NCBI RefSeq assembly: GCF_013694245.2
Contig: NZ_CP059322.2
Location: 4,719,001-4,783,000, forward strand
Direction: 5' to 3'
Length of the DNA: 64,000 nt
From: Micromonospora ferruginea
GTDB taxonomy: Bacteria > Actinomycetota > Actinomycetes > Mycobacteriales > Micromonosporaceae
The notes beneath the pieces are model-generated. The model did not search any database, was not told the DNA's origin, and saw only the letters and a list, made by a program, of their open reading frames with translations. Shown piece after piece: positions 15,679 to 25,052 of the stretch; the stretch's first letter is position 1, and every line of letters starts with the position of its first letter. A program made the position numbers and the translations under genes.

Positions 15679-16704
15679 CTACTCGAACCGCACCGGGGGG
15701 AGGAACCCGACCCGCTCGTACGCGGTGCGCAGCGTGTCGACCGCCACCGCCCGGGCCTTCTCCGCGCCCCGCGCGAGCAGCTTGTCGAGCTGTGCCGGGT
15801 CGTCCAGGTAGCCGTTGGTGCGCTCCTGGATCGGGGTGACGAACTCCCGCACCACCTCGGCGAGGTCCTTCTTGAGGTCGCCGTAGCCCCGGCCGTCGTA
15901 CGCGGCGACCAGGTCGTCGATGCCGCGACCGGAGAGCGCGGAGTAGATGGTGAGCAGGTTGGAGATGCCCGGCTTCCCCTCCGCGTCGAAGACGATCTCG
16001 CGGCCGGTGTCGGTGACCGCCGAGCGGATCTTCTTGGCCGAGCGGGCCGGGTCCTCCAGCAGGTCGATGATGCCGGCCGGGGAGGACGACGACTTCGACA
16101 TCTTGGCGGTGGGGTCCTGCAGGTCGGTGATCTTGGCGGTGTCCTTCACGATGTGCGGCACCGGCACCCGGAAGGTGGTGCCGAACAGCGAGTTGAACCG
16201 CTGCGCCAGGTCACGGGACAGCTCCAGGTGCTGCCGCTGGTCCTCGCCGACCGGCACCGCGTGCGCCTGGTAGAGCAGGATGTCGGCGGCCTGCAGGATC
16301 GGGTAGGTGAACAGGCCGACGCTGGCCCGGTCGCTGCCCTGCTTCTGCGCCTTGTCCTTGAACTGGGTCATCCGGCCGGCCTCGCCGAACCCGGTGATGC
16401 AGCCGAGCACCCAGGCCAGTTGCGGGTGCTCGGGGAGCTGCGACTGGACGAACAGCGTGCTGCGTTCCGGGTCGATGCCCAGCGCGAAGAGCTGCGCGGC
16501 AGCCACCCGGGTGCGTCGCCGGAGCACCTCGGGGTCGTGCCCCGCGGTGATCGCGTGCAGGTCCACCACGCAGTAGAACGCGTCGTGGCTGTCCTGCAGG
16601 GCCACCCAGTGCCGCAGCGCGCCCAGGTAGTTGCCGAGGTGGAACGAGTCGGCGGTCGGCTGGATGCCGGAGAAGACGCGCGGGCGGACGGGTACGTCGG
16701 ACAT
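15679..16704 (-). CDS. trpS: Tryptophan--tRNA ligase
   Basis: Class I aminoacyl-tRNA synthetase charging tRNA-Trp, 341 aa, the usual length. The HIGH-like motif is in TADSFHLGNYLGA (about residues 17-29) and KMSKS is in AKMSKSSSSPAG (about 195). ATG 16704 is chosen because CAGAAT, a plausible -10, ends seven nt upstream; an in-frame ATG at 16734 would add ten residues. Confidence 0.96.
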   Translation of the reverse strand: MSDVPVRPRVFSGIQPTADSFHLGNYLGALRHWVALQDSHDAFYCVVDLHAITAGHDPEVLRRRTRVAAAQLFALGIDPERSTLFVQSQLPEHPQLAWVLGCITGFGEAGRMTQFKDKAQKQGSDRASVGLFTYPILQAADILLYQAHAVPVGEDQRQHLELSRDLAQRFNSLFGTTFRVPVPHIVKDTAKITDLQDPTAKMSKSSSSPAGIIDLLEDPARSAKKIRSAVTDTGREIVFDAEGKPGISNLLTIYSALSGRGIDDLVAAYDGRGYGDLKKDLAEVVREFVTPIQERTNGYLDDPAQLDKLLARGAEKARAVAVDTLRTAYERVGFLPPVRFE

Positions 16705-16737
16705 GGCGGCAATTCTGTCAGCAAGCTCCGGCATCCG

Positions 16738-17760
16738 TCATGACGGGCCGGCGGGTCGGGCCGGTACCGGCGGCGGTGCGGCGTTGACCTCGCGTCGGGG
16801 CTCGGGCAGGCGCCGCGTGGAGACCGCCAGCCGGGACACCCGTCGACCGTCGAGCGCCAGCACCCGCAGCAGCCAGCCCTCCGGATCGGTGGTGTCCGGC
16901 CCGTCGCCCGGGTCGACGGCGACCGGTACCTCGTCGCCGGCCACCGGCAGGCGGCCCAGCGCGGCCATCACGTACCCGCCGACCGTCTCGTACGGGCCGG
17001 CGGGCAGCGGGACGCCGGTGCGCTCGGCGAAGTCGGCCAGGTTGAGCCGGCCGTCGACCACGGCCGGCAGCCCGGCCGGGGCCGGGTCGGACCCGTCGGC
17101 CTCGTCGTGGATCTCCCCGACCAGTTCCTCGACCAGGTCCTCGCAGGTGACGATGCCGGCGGTGCCGCCGTACTCGTCGACCACCACGGCCAGGTGGTGT
17201 CCCTCCCGGCGCATCTCGGTGAGCGCCGCGAGGACCCGCTTGCTGCCCGGCAGCCGTTTCACCTCGCGGGCCAGCTCACCGACGGCGACCCGGCCGGCCG
17301 GCTCCGGTCGCAGCAGCACGTCCCGCAGGTGCACGAGGCCGATCACGTCGTCGTGCGTGCCGTCCACCACCGGGTAGCGGGTGTGCGGGTCGGCCCGGAC
17401 CAGCCGCTGCGCCTCGGCCACCGGCAGGCCGGCGGCGAGGAAGACCACCTCGGTGCGGGGCACCATCACCTCGCGGATCAGCCGCGCGCCGGCCACCAGC
17501 ACCTCGTCGATGATCCGGCGCTCGTCCGCGTCGAGCAGCGTGTTCGCCGCCACCAGGTCGCGCAGCTCGGCCTCGCTGATCCGTTCCCGCCCGGCGGTGG
17601 GGCTCGCCCCGAGCAGGCTGGTGACCAGGCGGGTGGCGCCGTCGGCGGCCCGCACCACGACCCGCGCCACGGCCCGGGCCAGCGGGCGGGGTTCGCGCCG
17701 GGGCCGCCCCGACGGTCGCCGCCGGGGCCCGGGACCACCCGCTTCCCGCATGACAAGCAT
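16738..17760 (-). CDS. CorC/HlyC-type CBS-domain protein without DUF21
   Basis: A 340-aa protein of the hemolysin C/CorC group. A CBS pair spans about residues 95-215 (REVMVPRTEVVFLAAG, VDEYGGTAGIVTCEDLVEEL) and a CorC_HlyC domain about 235-325 (VDGRLNLADF, YETVGGYVMAALGRLP). The first 55 residues resemble the end of the linker that normally follows a four-span DUF21 domain, but no membrane span is present. The 164-nt gap to the divergent galE leaves no room for one. The role is inferred as metal/ion homeostasis by family. Confidence 0.85.
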   Translation of the reverse strand: MLVMREAGGPGPRRRPSGRPRREPRPLARAVARVVVRAADGATRLVTSLLGASPTAGRERISEAELRDLVAANTLLDADERRIIDEVLVAGARLIREVMVPRTEVVFLAAGLPVAEAQRLVRADPHTRYPVVDGTHDDVIGLVHLRDVLLRPEPAGRVAVGELAREVKRLPGSKRVLAALTEMRREGHHLAVVVDEYGGTAGIVTCEDLVEELVGEIHDEADGSDPAPAGLPAVVDGRLNLADFAERTGVPLPAGPYETVGGYVMAALGRLPVAGDEVPVAVDPGDGPDTTDPEGWLLRVLALDGRRVSRLAVSTRRLPEPRREVNAAPPPVPARPAGPS

Positions 17761-17873
17761 GGTAGACAGCGCCCGCCGGGAGGTCGGGGCGATGTGCGGA
17801 TCTGTTCAGTCCTGATGGATTGTGATGGAATGGAGCGGGGCTCACTCGACAGCGACGGCACGGCCGACCGCCG

Positions 17874-17879
17874 TAGGGT
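17874..17879 (+). promoter_or_regulatory. Candidate -10 box for galE
   Basis: TAGGGT lies 45 nt before the galE start, which has its own AGGAGG. It would give a short 5' leader of about 40 nt. Confidence 0.4.
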
Positions 17880-17924
17880 GATCGCGAACGGCCGACACGG
17901 ACGCGGCCAGGCAGGAGGACCGAC

Positions 17925-18911
17925 GTGAAACTGCTCGTCACCGGCGGCGCCGGCTACATCGGCAGCGTGGTGACCCGGATGCTGCTCGACCACGGCCACC
18001 AGGTGACCGTGCTGGACGACCTGCGTACCGGGCACCGCGAGGCGCTCGCCCCCGACGCCACCCACGTCGACCTGCCGGTGCACGAGGCGGCCCGGGTGCT
18101 CACCCCCGACGCCGGGTTCGACGGCGTGCTGCACTTCGCCGCCCTGATCGCCGCCGGCGAGTCGATGACCCACCCCGAGCTCTACTGGCACACCAACACC
18201 GTCGGCTCGCTCGCCCTGATCGACGCGGTCCGCGCCGCCCGGGTCCCGCGAATGGTCTTCTCCTCCACCGCCGCCGTCTACGGCAACCCCACCGAGCTGC
18301 CCATCCCGGAAACCGCCGTCAAGGCCCCCACCAGCACCTACGGGGCGACCAAGCTGGCCGTCGACATGGCGCTCACGTCCGAGGCCATCGCGCACGAGCT
18401 GGGCGCCGTCTCGCTGCGCTACTTCAACGTCGCGGGGGCCTACCGGCACGACGGCGCGGCCATCGGCGAGCGGCACGACCCGGAGACGCACCTCATCCCG
18501 ATCGCGCTCGACGTGGCCGCCGGCCGGCGCGAGAAGCTCCAGCTCTTCGGCGACGACTACCCCACCGTCGACGGCACCTGCGTCCGCGACTACATCCACG
18601 TCGAGGACCTGGCCCGCGCCCACCTGCTCGCTCTCGACGCGGCCACGCCGGGCCGGCACCGGATCTACAACCTGGGCAACGGCAACGGCTTCACCAACCG
18701 CCAGGTGGTCGAGGTGGTCCGTGAGGTCACCGGCCACCCGGTGCCGGTCGAGGTGGCGCCGCGCCGCGAGGGCGACCCCGCCGAGCTGGTCGCGTCGTCC
18801 GCCCTGGCCCGCGACGAGCTGGGCTGGGTGCCGGCGAAGCCGACCCTGCACGACATGGTCGGCGACGCCTGGGCGTTCTACCGCGAGCACATCGCCGGGC
18901 AGACCTCGTGA
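17925..18911 (+). CDS. galE: UDP-glucose 4-epimerase
   Basis: Interconverts UDP-glucose and UDP-galactose in the Leloir pathway. It is a 328-aa SDR protein with the NAD-binding TGGAGYIGS at residues 6-14, a catalytic Ser/Thr region FSSTAAVYGNP (about 105-115) and a Tyr-x3-Lys pair in TYGATK (about 140). GTG 17925 has AGGAGG upstream. It is followed by galK with a repeat that begins at its own stop codon. Confidence 0.94.
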   Translation: MKLLVTGGAGYIGSVVTRMLLDHGHQVTVLDDLRTGHREALAPDATHVDLPVHEAARVLTPDAGFDGVLHFAALIAAGESMTHPELYWHTNTVGSLALIDAVRAARVPRMVFSSTAAVYGNPTELPIPETAVKAPTSTYGATKLAVDMALTSEAIAHELGAVSLRYFNVAGAYRHDGAAIGERHDPETHLIPIALDVAAGRREKLQLFGDDYPTVDGTCVRDYIHVEDLARAHLLALDAATPGRHRIYNLGNGNGFTNRQVVEVVREVTGHPVPVEVAPRREGDPAELVASSALARDELGWVPAKPTLHDMVGDAWAFYREHIAGQTS

Positions 18912-18957
18912 GCGCGAGGAGCGAGCCGGGGTTGCGAGCCCCGCAGTCGGGAACGAA
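18908..18957 (+). repeat. Stop-codon-linked operon repeat, copy A (galE-galK)
   Basis: The repeat begins with the galE stop: TGAGCGCGAGGAGCGAGC, then TTGCGAGCCCCGCAGTCG a few bases on. Nearly the same sequence follows the stop of the gephyrin-like gene at 53943-53987. It contains a GGGG/CCCC mini-hairpin and a purine-rich GAGGAG. It separates two co-directional genes in both cases. Confidence 0.8.
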
Positions 18958-18967
18958 AGGCGGCGCG

Positions 18968-20122
18968 GTGAGCGACGTCGCGGACCGCGCCGCCGCCGGC
19001 TTCCGGCAGCGGTACGGCACCGAGCCGGACGGCCGCTGGGCGGCTCCCGGACGGGTCAACCTGATCGGCGAGCACACCGACTACAACGACGGCTTCGTGC
19101 TGCCCTTCGCGCTCCCCCTGCGTACCGTGGTCGCTGCGGCGCCGGGGCCGGACGGGCGCTGGACGGTCCTCTCGGAGCTGGACGACGAGCCGGTGGAGTT
19201 CGACGCCGCGGCGGCCGACGAGCCCGGCCGGGTCGACGGCTGGGCCGCCTACGTGGCCGGCGTGGTGTGGGCGCTGCGCGCCGCCGGCCTCGACGTCCCC
19301 GGCGCCCGGCTCGCGATCGCCTCCGACGTGCCGGTCGGCTCCGGCCTCTCCTCGTCGGCGGCCATCGAGGCGGCGGTGCTGGCCGCGCTCGTCGACCTCG
19401 GCGACCTCGACCTGCCCACCGACCGGTGGCCCCGGCTCGCCCAGCGCGCCGAGAACGACTACGTCGGCGCGCCCACCGGGATCATGGACCAGTCCGCGGT
19501 CGTCCGGGGGCGGGCGGGGCACGCGCTCTTTCTCGACTGCCGCACCGAGGAGGTCGAGCAGATCCCGTTCGACCTCGACGCCGCCGGGCTGGCCGTGCTG
19601 GTCGTCGACTCGCGCGCGCCGCACCGGCACGCCGACGGCGAGTACGCGGCCCGGCGCAGGAGCTGCGAACAGGCCGCCGCGACGCTCGGCGTGACCGCCC
19701 TGCGCGACGTGTCCACCGCCGACCTCGACGCGGCGCTGGACCGCCTGGCCGACGACGAGACCCGCCGCCGGGTCCGGCACGTGGTCACCGAGAACCAGCG
19801 GGTGCTCGACACCGTCGCGTTGCTGCGCGCCGACCGGGTCCGCGACGCCGGCCCGCTGCTGACCGCCTCGCACGCCTCGATGCGCGACGACTTCGAGATC
19901 ACCGTGCCGGAGATCGACATCGCGGTCGAGGCGGCGCTGGCCGCCGGGGCGTACGGCGCGCGGATGACCGGCGGTGGCTTCGGCGGCTGCGTGCTCGCCC
20001 TGGTCGACGCCTCCGCCGCCGATCCGGTGGCGTCCGCCGTCACGGCCGCGTACGCCGAGCGCGGCTTCGCCGCCCCCGGCACGCTCACGGTGCTCCCCGC
20101 CGGCGGCGTCGCCCGGGTGTAA
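18968..20122 (+). CDS. galK: Galactokinase
   Basis: Phosphorylates galactose at C1. It is a 384-aa GHMP kinase with the galactokinase signature GRVNLIGEHTDYNDGFVLPF (about 28-47), the ATP loop PVGSGLSSSAA (about 120) and the C-terminal GHMP motif MTGGGFGGCV (about 335). GTG 18968 is chosen because GAAAGG lies seven nt upstream; a start at 18908 would translate the repeat and overlap galE. Its stop lies inside a palindrome. Confidence 0.95.
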   Translation: MSDVADRAAAGFRQRYGTEPDGRWAAPGRVNLIGEHTDYNDGFVLPFALPLRTVVAAAPGPDGRWTVLSELDDEPVEFDAAAADEPGRVDGWAAYVAGVVWALRAAGLDVPGARLAIASDVPVGSGLSSSAAIEAAVLAALVDLGDLDLPTDRWPRLAQRAENDYVGAPTGIMDQSAVVRGRAGHALFLDCRTEEVEQIPFDLDAAGLAVLVVDSRAPHRHADGEYAARRRSCEQAAATLGVTALRDVSTADLDAALDRLADDETRRRVRHVVTENQRVLDTVALLRADRVRDAGPLLTASHASMRDDFEITVPEIDIAVEAALAAGAYGARMTGGGFGGCVLALVDASAADPVASAVTAAYAERGFAAPGTLTVLPAGGVARV

Positions 20123-20172
20123 GGCGGGGGCCCTTCTTAACACACGTGTGTTAAGAAGGGCCCCCGCCTTAC
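20119..20172. repeat. Palindromic element, copy 2; galK-cysN terminator
   Basis: A perfect 54-bp palindrome with 27-bp arms and no unpaired loop base (centre CACAC/GTGTG). It contains GGCGGGGGCCCTTCTTAAC and its complement, a variant of the family core. It includes the galK stop and lies against the end of the convergent cysN gene. Confidence 0.9.
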
Positions 20173-20180
20173 AGAGAAGC

Positions 20181-21485
20181 TCAGCCGGCCTCGACGATCA
20201 TCCCGGCGCCGACCGTCCGGTTGGTCGCCTCGTCGATGATCACGAAGCCGCCGGTGGTGCGGTTACGGCGGTACTCGTCGGCGAGCAGCGGCACGGTGGT
20301 CCGCAGCCGTACCCGGCCGATCTCGTTGAGCTTCAACTCGCCGGCCGACTCGTCCCGGTGCAACGAGTTGATGTCCAACCGGTAGTGCAGCTCGCGCACG
20401 ATCGTCCGCGCCGACCTGGTGGTGTGCTTGATCGCGTACCTGCCGCCGACCTGGAGCGGCCGGCTCTCGTCCATCCAGCAGACCATCGCCTCGATGTCCT
20501 GCGCGACCATCGGGGCGTTGTTCGGCCGGCAGATCAGGTCGCCGCGCGAGATGTCGATCTCGTCGGTCAGCCGGACCGTCACCGACATCGGCGGGAACGC
20601 CTCGTCCACCGGGCCGTCGGCCGTCTCCACCGAGGCGATCCGGCTGGTGAAGCCGGACGGCAGCACCATCACCTCGTCGCCCGGCTTGAGCACGCCCGAC
20701 GCCACCTGGCCGGCGTAACCCCGGTAGTCGGTGACGGTGGTGGACTGCGGCCGGATCACGTACTGCACCGGGAAGCGGACGTCGACCAGGTTGCGGTCGG
20801 AGGCGATGTGCACCCGCTCCAGGTGGTGCAGCAGCGACGGGCCCTCGTACCAGGGCATGTTCTCCGAGCGGGAGACGATGTTGTCGCCCTGCAGCGCGGA
20901 GACCGGCACCACGGTCAGGTCCGGCACGTCGAGCTTCGCGGCGAACGCGGTGAACTCGTCGGCGATCCGCTCGTAGACCTCCTGCGACCAGTCGACCAGG
21001 TCCATCTTGTTGACGCACAGCACCAGGTGCGGCACCCGCAGCAGCGAGCAGAGGAACGCGTGCCGGCGGGACTGCTCCACCAGGCCCTTGCGCGCGTCCA
21101 CCAGGATCAGCGCCAGGTCGGCCGTGGAGGCCCCGGTGACCATGTTCCGGGTGTACTGGATGTGCCCCGGGGTGTCGGCGATGATGAACTTGCGCCGCGG
21201 CGTGGCGAAGTAGCGGTACGCCACGTCGATGGTGATGCCCTGCTCCCGCTCGGCCCGCAGGCCGTCGGTGAGCAGCGCCAGGTTGGTGTATTCGTCGCCG
21301 CGCGCCGCGCTGACCGCCTCGACGGCGGCGAGCTGGTCGCTGAAGAGCGACTTGGTGTCGTAGAGCAGCCGACCGATCAGGGTCGACTTGCCGTCGTCGA
21401 CGCTGCCGGCGGTGGCGAACCGCAGCAGGTCCATCGGCCGTACGGTGGTCTCGCCGTCGGCCGGGGCCAGGGTGTCGACACTCAT
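20181..21485 (-). CDS. cysN: Sulfate adenylyltransferase GTPase subunit
   Basis: GTPase subunit that drives APS synthesis with CysD. It is 434 aa with GTPase motifs GSVDDGKST (G1, about 27), DTPGHIQYTRN (G3, about 103) and NKMD (G4, about 158), then two beta-barrel domains. No APS kinase (CysC) fusion is present. Its ATG overlaps the cysD stop by one base (TGATG). Confidence 0.95.
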   Translation of the reverse strand: MSVDTLAPADGETTVRPMDLLRFATAGSVDDGKSTLIGRLLYDTKSLFSDQLAAVEAVSAARGDEYTNLALLTDGLRAEREQGITIDVAYRYFATPRRKFIIADTPGHIQYTRNMVTGASTADLALILVDARKGLVEQSRRHAFLCSLLRVPHLVLCVNKMDLVDWSQEVYERIADEFTAFAAKLDVPDLTVVPVSALQGDNIVSRSENMPWYEGPSLLHHLERVHIASDRNLVDVRFPVQYVIRPQSTTVTDYRGYAGQVASGVLKPGDEVMVLPSGFTSRIASVETADGPVDEAFPPMSVTVRLTDEIDISRGDLICRPNNAPMVAQDIEAMVCWMDESRPLQVGGRYAIKHTTRSARTIVRELHYRLDINSLHRDESAGELKLNEIGRVRLRTTVPLLADEYRRNRTTGGFVIIDEATNRTVGAGMIVEAG

Positions 21486-22396
21486 CAGAAGTAGCCCTCC
21501 CGCTTGCGGTCCTCCATGGCGGCCTCGCTGACCCGGTCGTCGCCGCGGGTCGCGCCGCGCTCGGTGATCCGGGTGGCGGCCACCTCCTCGATCACCTTCT
21601 CCACCGTGTCGGCGTCCGAGCGGACCGCCGCGGTGCAGGAGGCGTCACCCACGGTCCGGTAACGGACCTGGGCCTTGAACGGCTGCTCGCCGGCGCGGGC
21701 CCGGAAGAACTCGTTGACCGCGTAGAACATGCCGTCGCGCTCGATCACCTCGCGCTCGTGCGCGAAGTAGATCGACGGCAGCGGGATCCGCTCCCGGGCG
21801 ATGTAGTGCCACACGTCCAGCTCGGTCCAGTTGGACAGCGGGAACACCCGGATCGACTCGCCCGGGTGGTGCCGGCCGTTGTAGAGCGACCACAGCTCCG
21901 GACGCTGGTTCTTCGGGTCCCACTGGCCGAACTCGTCGCGGAAGCTGAACACCCGCTCCTTGGCCCGGGCCTTCTCCTCGTCCCGCCGGGCGCCGCCGAA
22001 CAGCGCGTCGAAGCGGTGCTTCTCCACCGCGTCGAGCAGCACCGGCGTCTGGATCCGGTTGCGCGTGCCGTCCGCCGCCTCCCGGACCATGCCCTTGGTC
22101 AGGGCCTCCGGGACGCTCGCCACGATGAGCTGCAGGCCCAGCTCGGACACCCGCTGGTCGCGGTAGTCGAGCACCTCGGGGAAGTTGTGCCCGGTGTCCA
22201 CATGCATCACCGGGAACGGGATGTTGGCGGGCGCGAACGCCTTCTGCGCCAACCGGAGCATCACGATCGAGTCCTTGCCGCCGGAGAAGAGCAGCACCGG
22301 CCGCTCCATCTCGGCGACGACCTCGCGCATCACGAAGATGCTCTCCGCCTCGAGCGCGTCGAGGTGCGACACCTGGTAAGCGGCGGGGGACGTCAT
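21485..22396 (-). CDS. cysD: Sulfate adenylyltransferase subunit 2
   Basis: Forms adenosine 5'-phosphosulfate from sulfate and ATP together with CysN. It is a 303-aa ATP-pyrophosphatase with the PP-loop SGGKDS at about residue 37 and the C-terminal VSEAAMEDRKREGYF typical of CysD. The start is ATG 22396; no clear ribosome site is visible. cysQ lies just upstream on the same strand. Confidence 0.94.
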   Translation of the reverse strand: MTSPAAYQVSHLDALEAESIFVMREVVAEMERPVLLFSGGKDSIVMLRLAQKAFAPANIPFPVMHVDTGHNFPEVLDYRDQRVSELGLQLIVASVPEALTKGMVREAADGTRNRIQTPVLLDAVEKHRFDALFGGARRDEEKARAKERVFSFRDEFGQWDPKNQRPELWSLYNGRHHPGESIRVFPLSNWTELDVWHYIARERIPLPSIYFAHEREVIERDGMFYAVNEFFRARAGEQPFKAQVRYRTVGDASCTAAVRSDADTVEKVIEEVAATRITERGATRGDDRVSEAAMEDRKREGYF

Positions 22397-22475
22397 GACA
22401 CGAACTCGATTTGCTCGGATCCGCACATCGGATTCCAGACCTTTCCGGTCGGACTCGTGAAGAAGAACGCTCAGG

Positions 22476-23309
22476 TTACCCGGAGTGCCGCTGCAACGCT
22501 GCAAGCAACCGACTCGCGAGATCCTTGCGGCAGACCAGCAGATCCGGTAGACGCGGGTCGGCCTCGTTGTATTTCAGCGCAGAACCGTCGATCCGGGAAG
22601 CGTGCAGGCCGGTGGCCGTCGCCACAGCCACCGGAGCGGCCGAATCCCACTCGTACTGCCCGCCGGCGTGGATGTACGCGTCGACCTCGCCGGTGACCAC
22701 GGCGGCGATCTTCGCGCCCGCCGAGCCCATCGGAACCAGATGAGCGCCGACATCCGCCGCCAGATCGGTCAGGAAAACCGGCGGACGGCTACGACTCGCC
22801 GCCAACCGGATGGTCCGCGCCCCAGCCGCCGTGGCCGCCTCCACCCGCATCGGCGGGTACGCCGGCGGATAGTCGGTGCCCAGCACCCGGTGCTGCGCCG
22901 GCAGACCCACCGCGCCCGCCACCAGGCCGTGCGGCGTCGGCGCGTTGCGCGACCAGAGCGCCACGTGCACCGCCCAGTCCGCGCGCCCCTCCTCGGCGTA
23001 CTCCCGGGTGCCGTCCAGCGGGTCGACGATCCACACCCGGTCGGCGGTCAGCCGGGGCATCGCCTCGCTGGTCACCTCCGCCGTCCAGGCCAGCCGCGAA
23101 CCCTCATCCTCCTCCGACAGGACCGCGTCCGCCGGACGCCACCGGGCCAGCTCGGTCCGGATCAGGTCGTGCGAGACCTTGTCCCCGGCCGACCGCAACG
23201 CCCCGGCGTCCGCGAAGCCCATCTCCGCGCGCAGGTCCGTCAGCGCCTGCCCGGCCCGCGACGCCAGCCAGCGGGCGAACGCGCCGTCGATCATCGGAGG
23301 ACTGCCCAT
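22476..23309 (-). CDS. cysQ: 3'(2'),5'-bisphosphate nucleotidase / inositol monophosphatase family
   Basis: Mg-dependent phosphatase, 277 aa. By its position beside cysDN it probably clears 3'-phosphoadenosine 5'-phosphate. Metal-site motifs are SEEDEG (about 66), VDPLDGTREY (about 95) and YEWDSAAP (about 220). The variant nucleotidase versus inositol-phosphatase specificity cannot be told from motifs alone; gene context favours CysQ. Confidence 0.85.
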   Translation of the reverse strand: MGSPPMIDGAFARWLASRAGQALTDLRAEMGFADAGALRSAGDKVSHDLIRTELARWRPADAVLSEEDEGSRLAWTAEVTSEAMPRLTADRVWIVDPLDGTREYAEEGRADWAVHVALWSRNAPTPHGLVAGAVGLPAQHRVLGTDYPPAYPPMRVEAATAAGARTIRLAASRSRPPVFLTDLAADVGAHLVPMGSAGAKIAAVVTGEVDAYIHAGGQYEWDSAAPVAVATATGLHASRIDGSALKYNEADPRLPDLLVCRKDLASRLLAALQRHSG

Positions 23310-23384
23310 CGTGCCACCGCTCCCGTCGCCCGCCTTCGCCCACGCCGAAAGGCGCAGACTACCGGTCGGCCCCGGGCGCGCCGG

Positions 23385-23975
23385 TCAAGCCCCGTGGTAC
23401 AGGTTCTGCGTCGGCTCCACACCCTTGGTGACCACCGACTCCACCACGTCCGCCGCGCGGTCGACCAGGAACTCCAGCTCCTTGCGCTCCGCGGCGGAGA
23501 AATCCGAGAGTACGAAGTCAGCCGGGTCCTGCCGGCCCGGCGGCCGGCCGACGCCGAACCGCACCCGCGCGTAGTCCTTCGTGCCCAGCGACTTCGACAT
23601 CGACCGCAGGCCGTTGTGCCCGCCCTCACCGCCGCCGAACTTCACCCGCACCTGGCCGTAGTCGATGTCCAGCTCGTCGTGCACCGCGATCACCCGGGCC
23701 GGCGGGATCTTGTGGAACTGGGCCAGCCCCGCCACCGGGCCACCGGAGAGGTTCATGTAGGTCAGCGGCTTCAGCAGCACCAACTTCGGGCCGCCGAACC
23801 CCAGCCGCCCCTCGGCGGCCTCGGCCACCGCCCGCCTGTGCCGGCCGAACCTCGCGCCCACCCGAGCGGCCAGCAGGTCGGCCACCATGAACCCGACGTT
23901 GTGCCGGTTGTTCGCGTACTCCCGACCGGGGTTGCCCAGGCCGACCACCAGCCACGGCCCCGCCTCGTCCGTCAC
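23385..23975 (-). CDS. pth: Peptidyl-tRNA hydrolase
   Basis: Releases peptides from dropped-off peptidyl-tRNA. It is 196 aa with VVGLGNPGREYANNRHNVGF at the N terminus (catalytic His in the RHNVGF part), YMNLSG and GGHNGLRS. GTG 23975 is chosen because GGAAGG lies upstream and the family starts only a few residues before this motif; GTG 24002 would add nine residues. It follows the L25 gene, the usual actinobacterial order. Confidence 0.95.
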   Translation of the reverse strand: MTDEAGPWLVVGLGNPGREYANNRHNVGFMVADLLAARVGARFGRHRRAVAEAAEGRLGFGGPKLVLLKPLTYMNLSGGPVAGLAQFHKIPPARVIAVHDELDIDYGQVRVKFGGGEGGHNGLRSMSKSLGTKDYARVRFGVGRPPGRQDPADFVLSDFSAAERKELEFLVDRAADVVESVVTKGVEPTQNLYHGA

Positions 23976-24075
23976 CTGAGACACCCCTTCCCGCTCGCTC
24001 ACCCGACGCCCCGCTCCGATACGCCGACAGGCGCCCCCGGACCCGGGGACGCCTGTCGCACAGCCTGCGGGCCGA

Positions 24076-24768
24076 TCAGGCCTCGGTCTTCGTCTCGGCC
24101 TCGGCGGTCTCGCCCTCGGCCGGAGCGCCCTCCGGAGACTCGGCGGTCTCCTCGCCGGCCTCGGCCTCGGCCTCCTCGGTGGCCTCCTCGACCTCGGGGA
24201 GGGTGGCCTCGAGCTGCTCGGCGGTCGGAGCGGCGGTCACCGAGGCGACAGCGGTCTCCTCGTCGGTGGCCAGCTCGACGCCGGACGGCAGCTCCACGTC
24301 GGCGGCGGTGATCGTGGTGCCCGGCTCGGCGCCCTCGATCGACGCCTCCAGGTGGTCCGGCACCTTGGTCGCGTCGGCGGTCACCGACAGCGTGTCGTGG
24401 TCGTGCACGATCAGGGTGTCCTTCGCGGCCTCACCGGTCAGCTGGACCGGGACCTCGACGGTGACCTTCTCGCCACGGCGGACCAGCAGCAGGTCCACGT
24501 GCTCGAAGCTGTCCCTGATCGGGTCACGCTGGATCGCCTTCGGCAGCGCCAGCACCTGGGTGCCGTCGCTGACCTCGATCGCGAAGAGCTGGTTGGCGCC
24601 GCCCTTGCGGATCGCGGCGGCGAACTCCCGCGCCGGAAGCGCGATGTGCTTGGGCTTCTCGCCGTGGCCGTACAGCACGGCGGGCACCTTGCCGGCCCGG
24701 CGGGTACGACGGGCACCACCCTTGCCGAACTCGGTACGGGGCTCGGCGCTGATCTTTACCTCGGACAC
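24076..24768 (-). CDS. rplY: 50S ribosomal protein L25 (general stress protein Ctc form)
   Basis: Binds 5S rRNA. The 230-aa long form has the L25 domain (residues 1-95; EFGKGGARRTRRAGKVPAVL), the TL5/Ctc C-terminal beta domain (96-185) and a very acidic Glu/Ala tail of about 45 residues. GTG 24768 has AGGAG seven nt upstream. It is followed by pth. Confidence 0.95.
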   Translation of the reverse strand: MSEVKISAEPRTEFGKGGARRTRRAGKVPAVLYGHGEKPKHIALPAREFAAAIRKGGANQLFAIEVSDGTQVLALPKAIQRDPIRDSFEHVDLLLVRRGEKVTVEVPVQLTGEAAKDTLIVHDHDTLSVTADATKVPDHLEASIEGAEPGTTITAADVELPSGVELATDEETAVASVTAAPTAEQLEATLPEVEEATEEAEAEAGEETAESPEGAPAEGETAEAETKTEA

Positions 24769-25011
24769 GGGGAAACTCCTGATGCTTCGCTGCGGCGGCT
24801 TGTCGTCTGGCGGTGCTGGGCGAGGGGCTCGCTGGGGCTCAAGGTCATGAACGACCGCCCGGAGCACCGCGTCGATGACGGCGCCTCCGTGCGGTGCTAT
24901 TCAGCAGCCCGCCGGGCACCCTCGCCGTGGCAACCGCACCAGTCTACCCGAGCGATTTCCCCGCTCTCCGGCAGTCCCCGTATCACGGTCCCGACCGGCC
25001 CGCAGGGCAAC

Positions 25012-25045
25012 GGTCCGGCCGCCGGACGACGCCGGCGGCCGGGCC
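25012..25045 (-). terminator. prs terminator hairpin
   Basis: A 14-bp stem, GGTCCGGCCGCCGG against CCGGCGGCCGGGCC with one wobble, and a six-base loop, starting 8 nt after the prs stop. Apart from this hairpin, I see nothing definite in the 284-nt gap between prs and the L25 gene. Confidence 0.75.
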
Positions 25046-25052
25046 CGTCACC

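Noticed and set aside
22397..22475. Possible riboswitch upstream of cysD
   Set aside because: The 79-nt gap lacks a recognisable aptamer fold or terminator pair.
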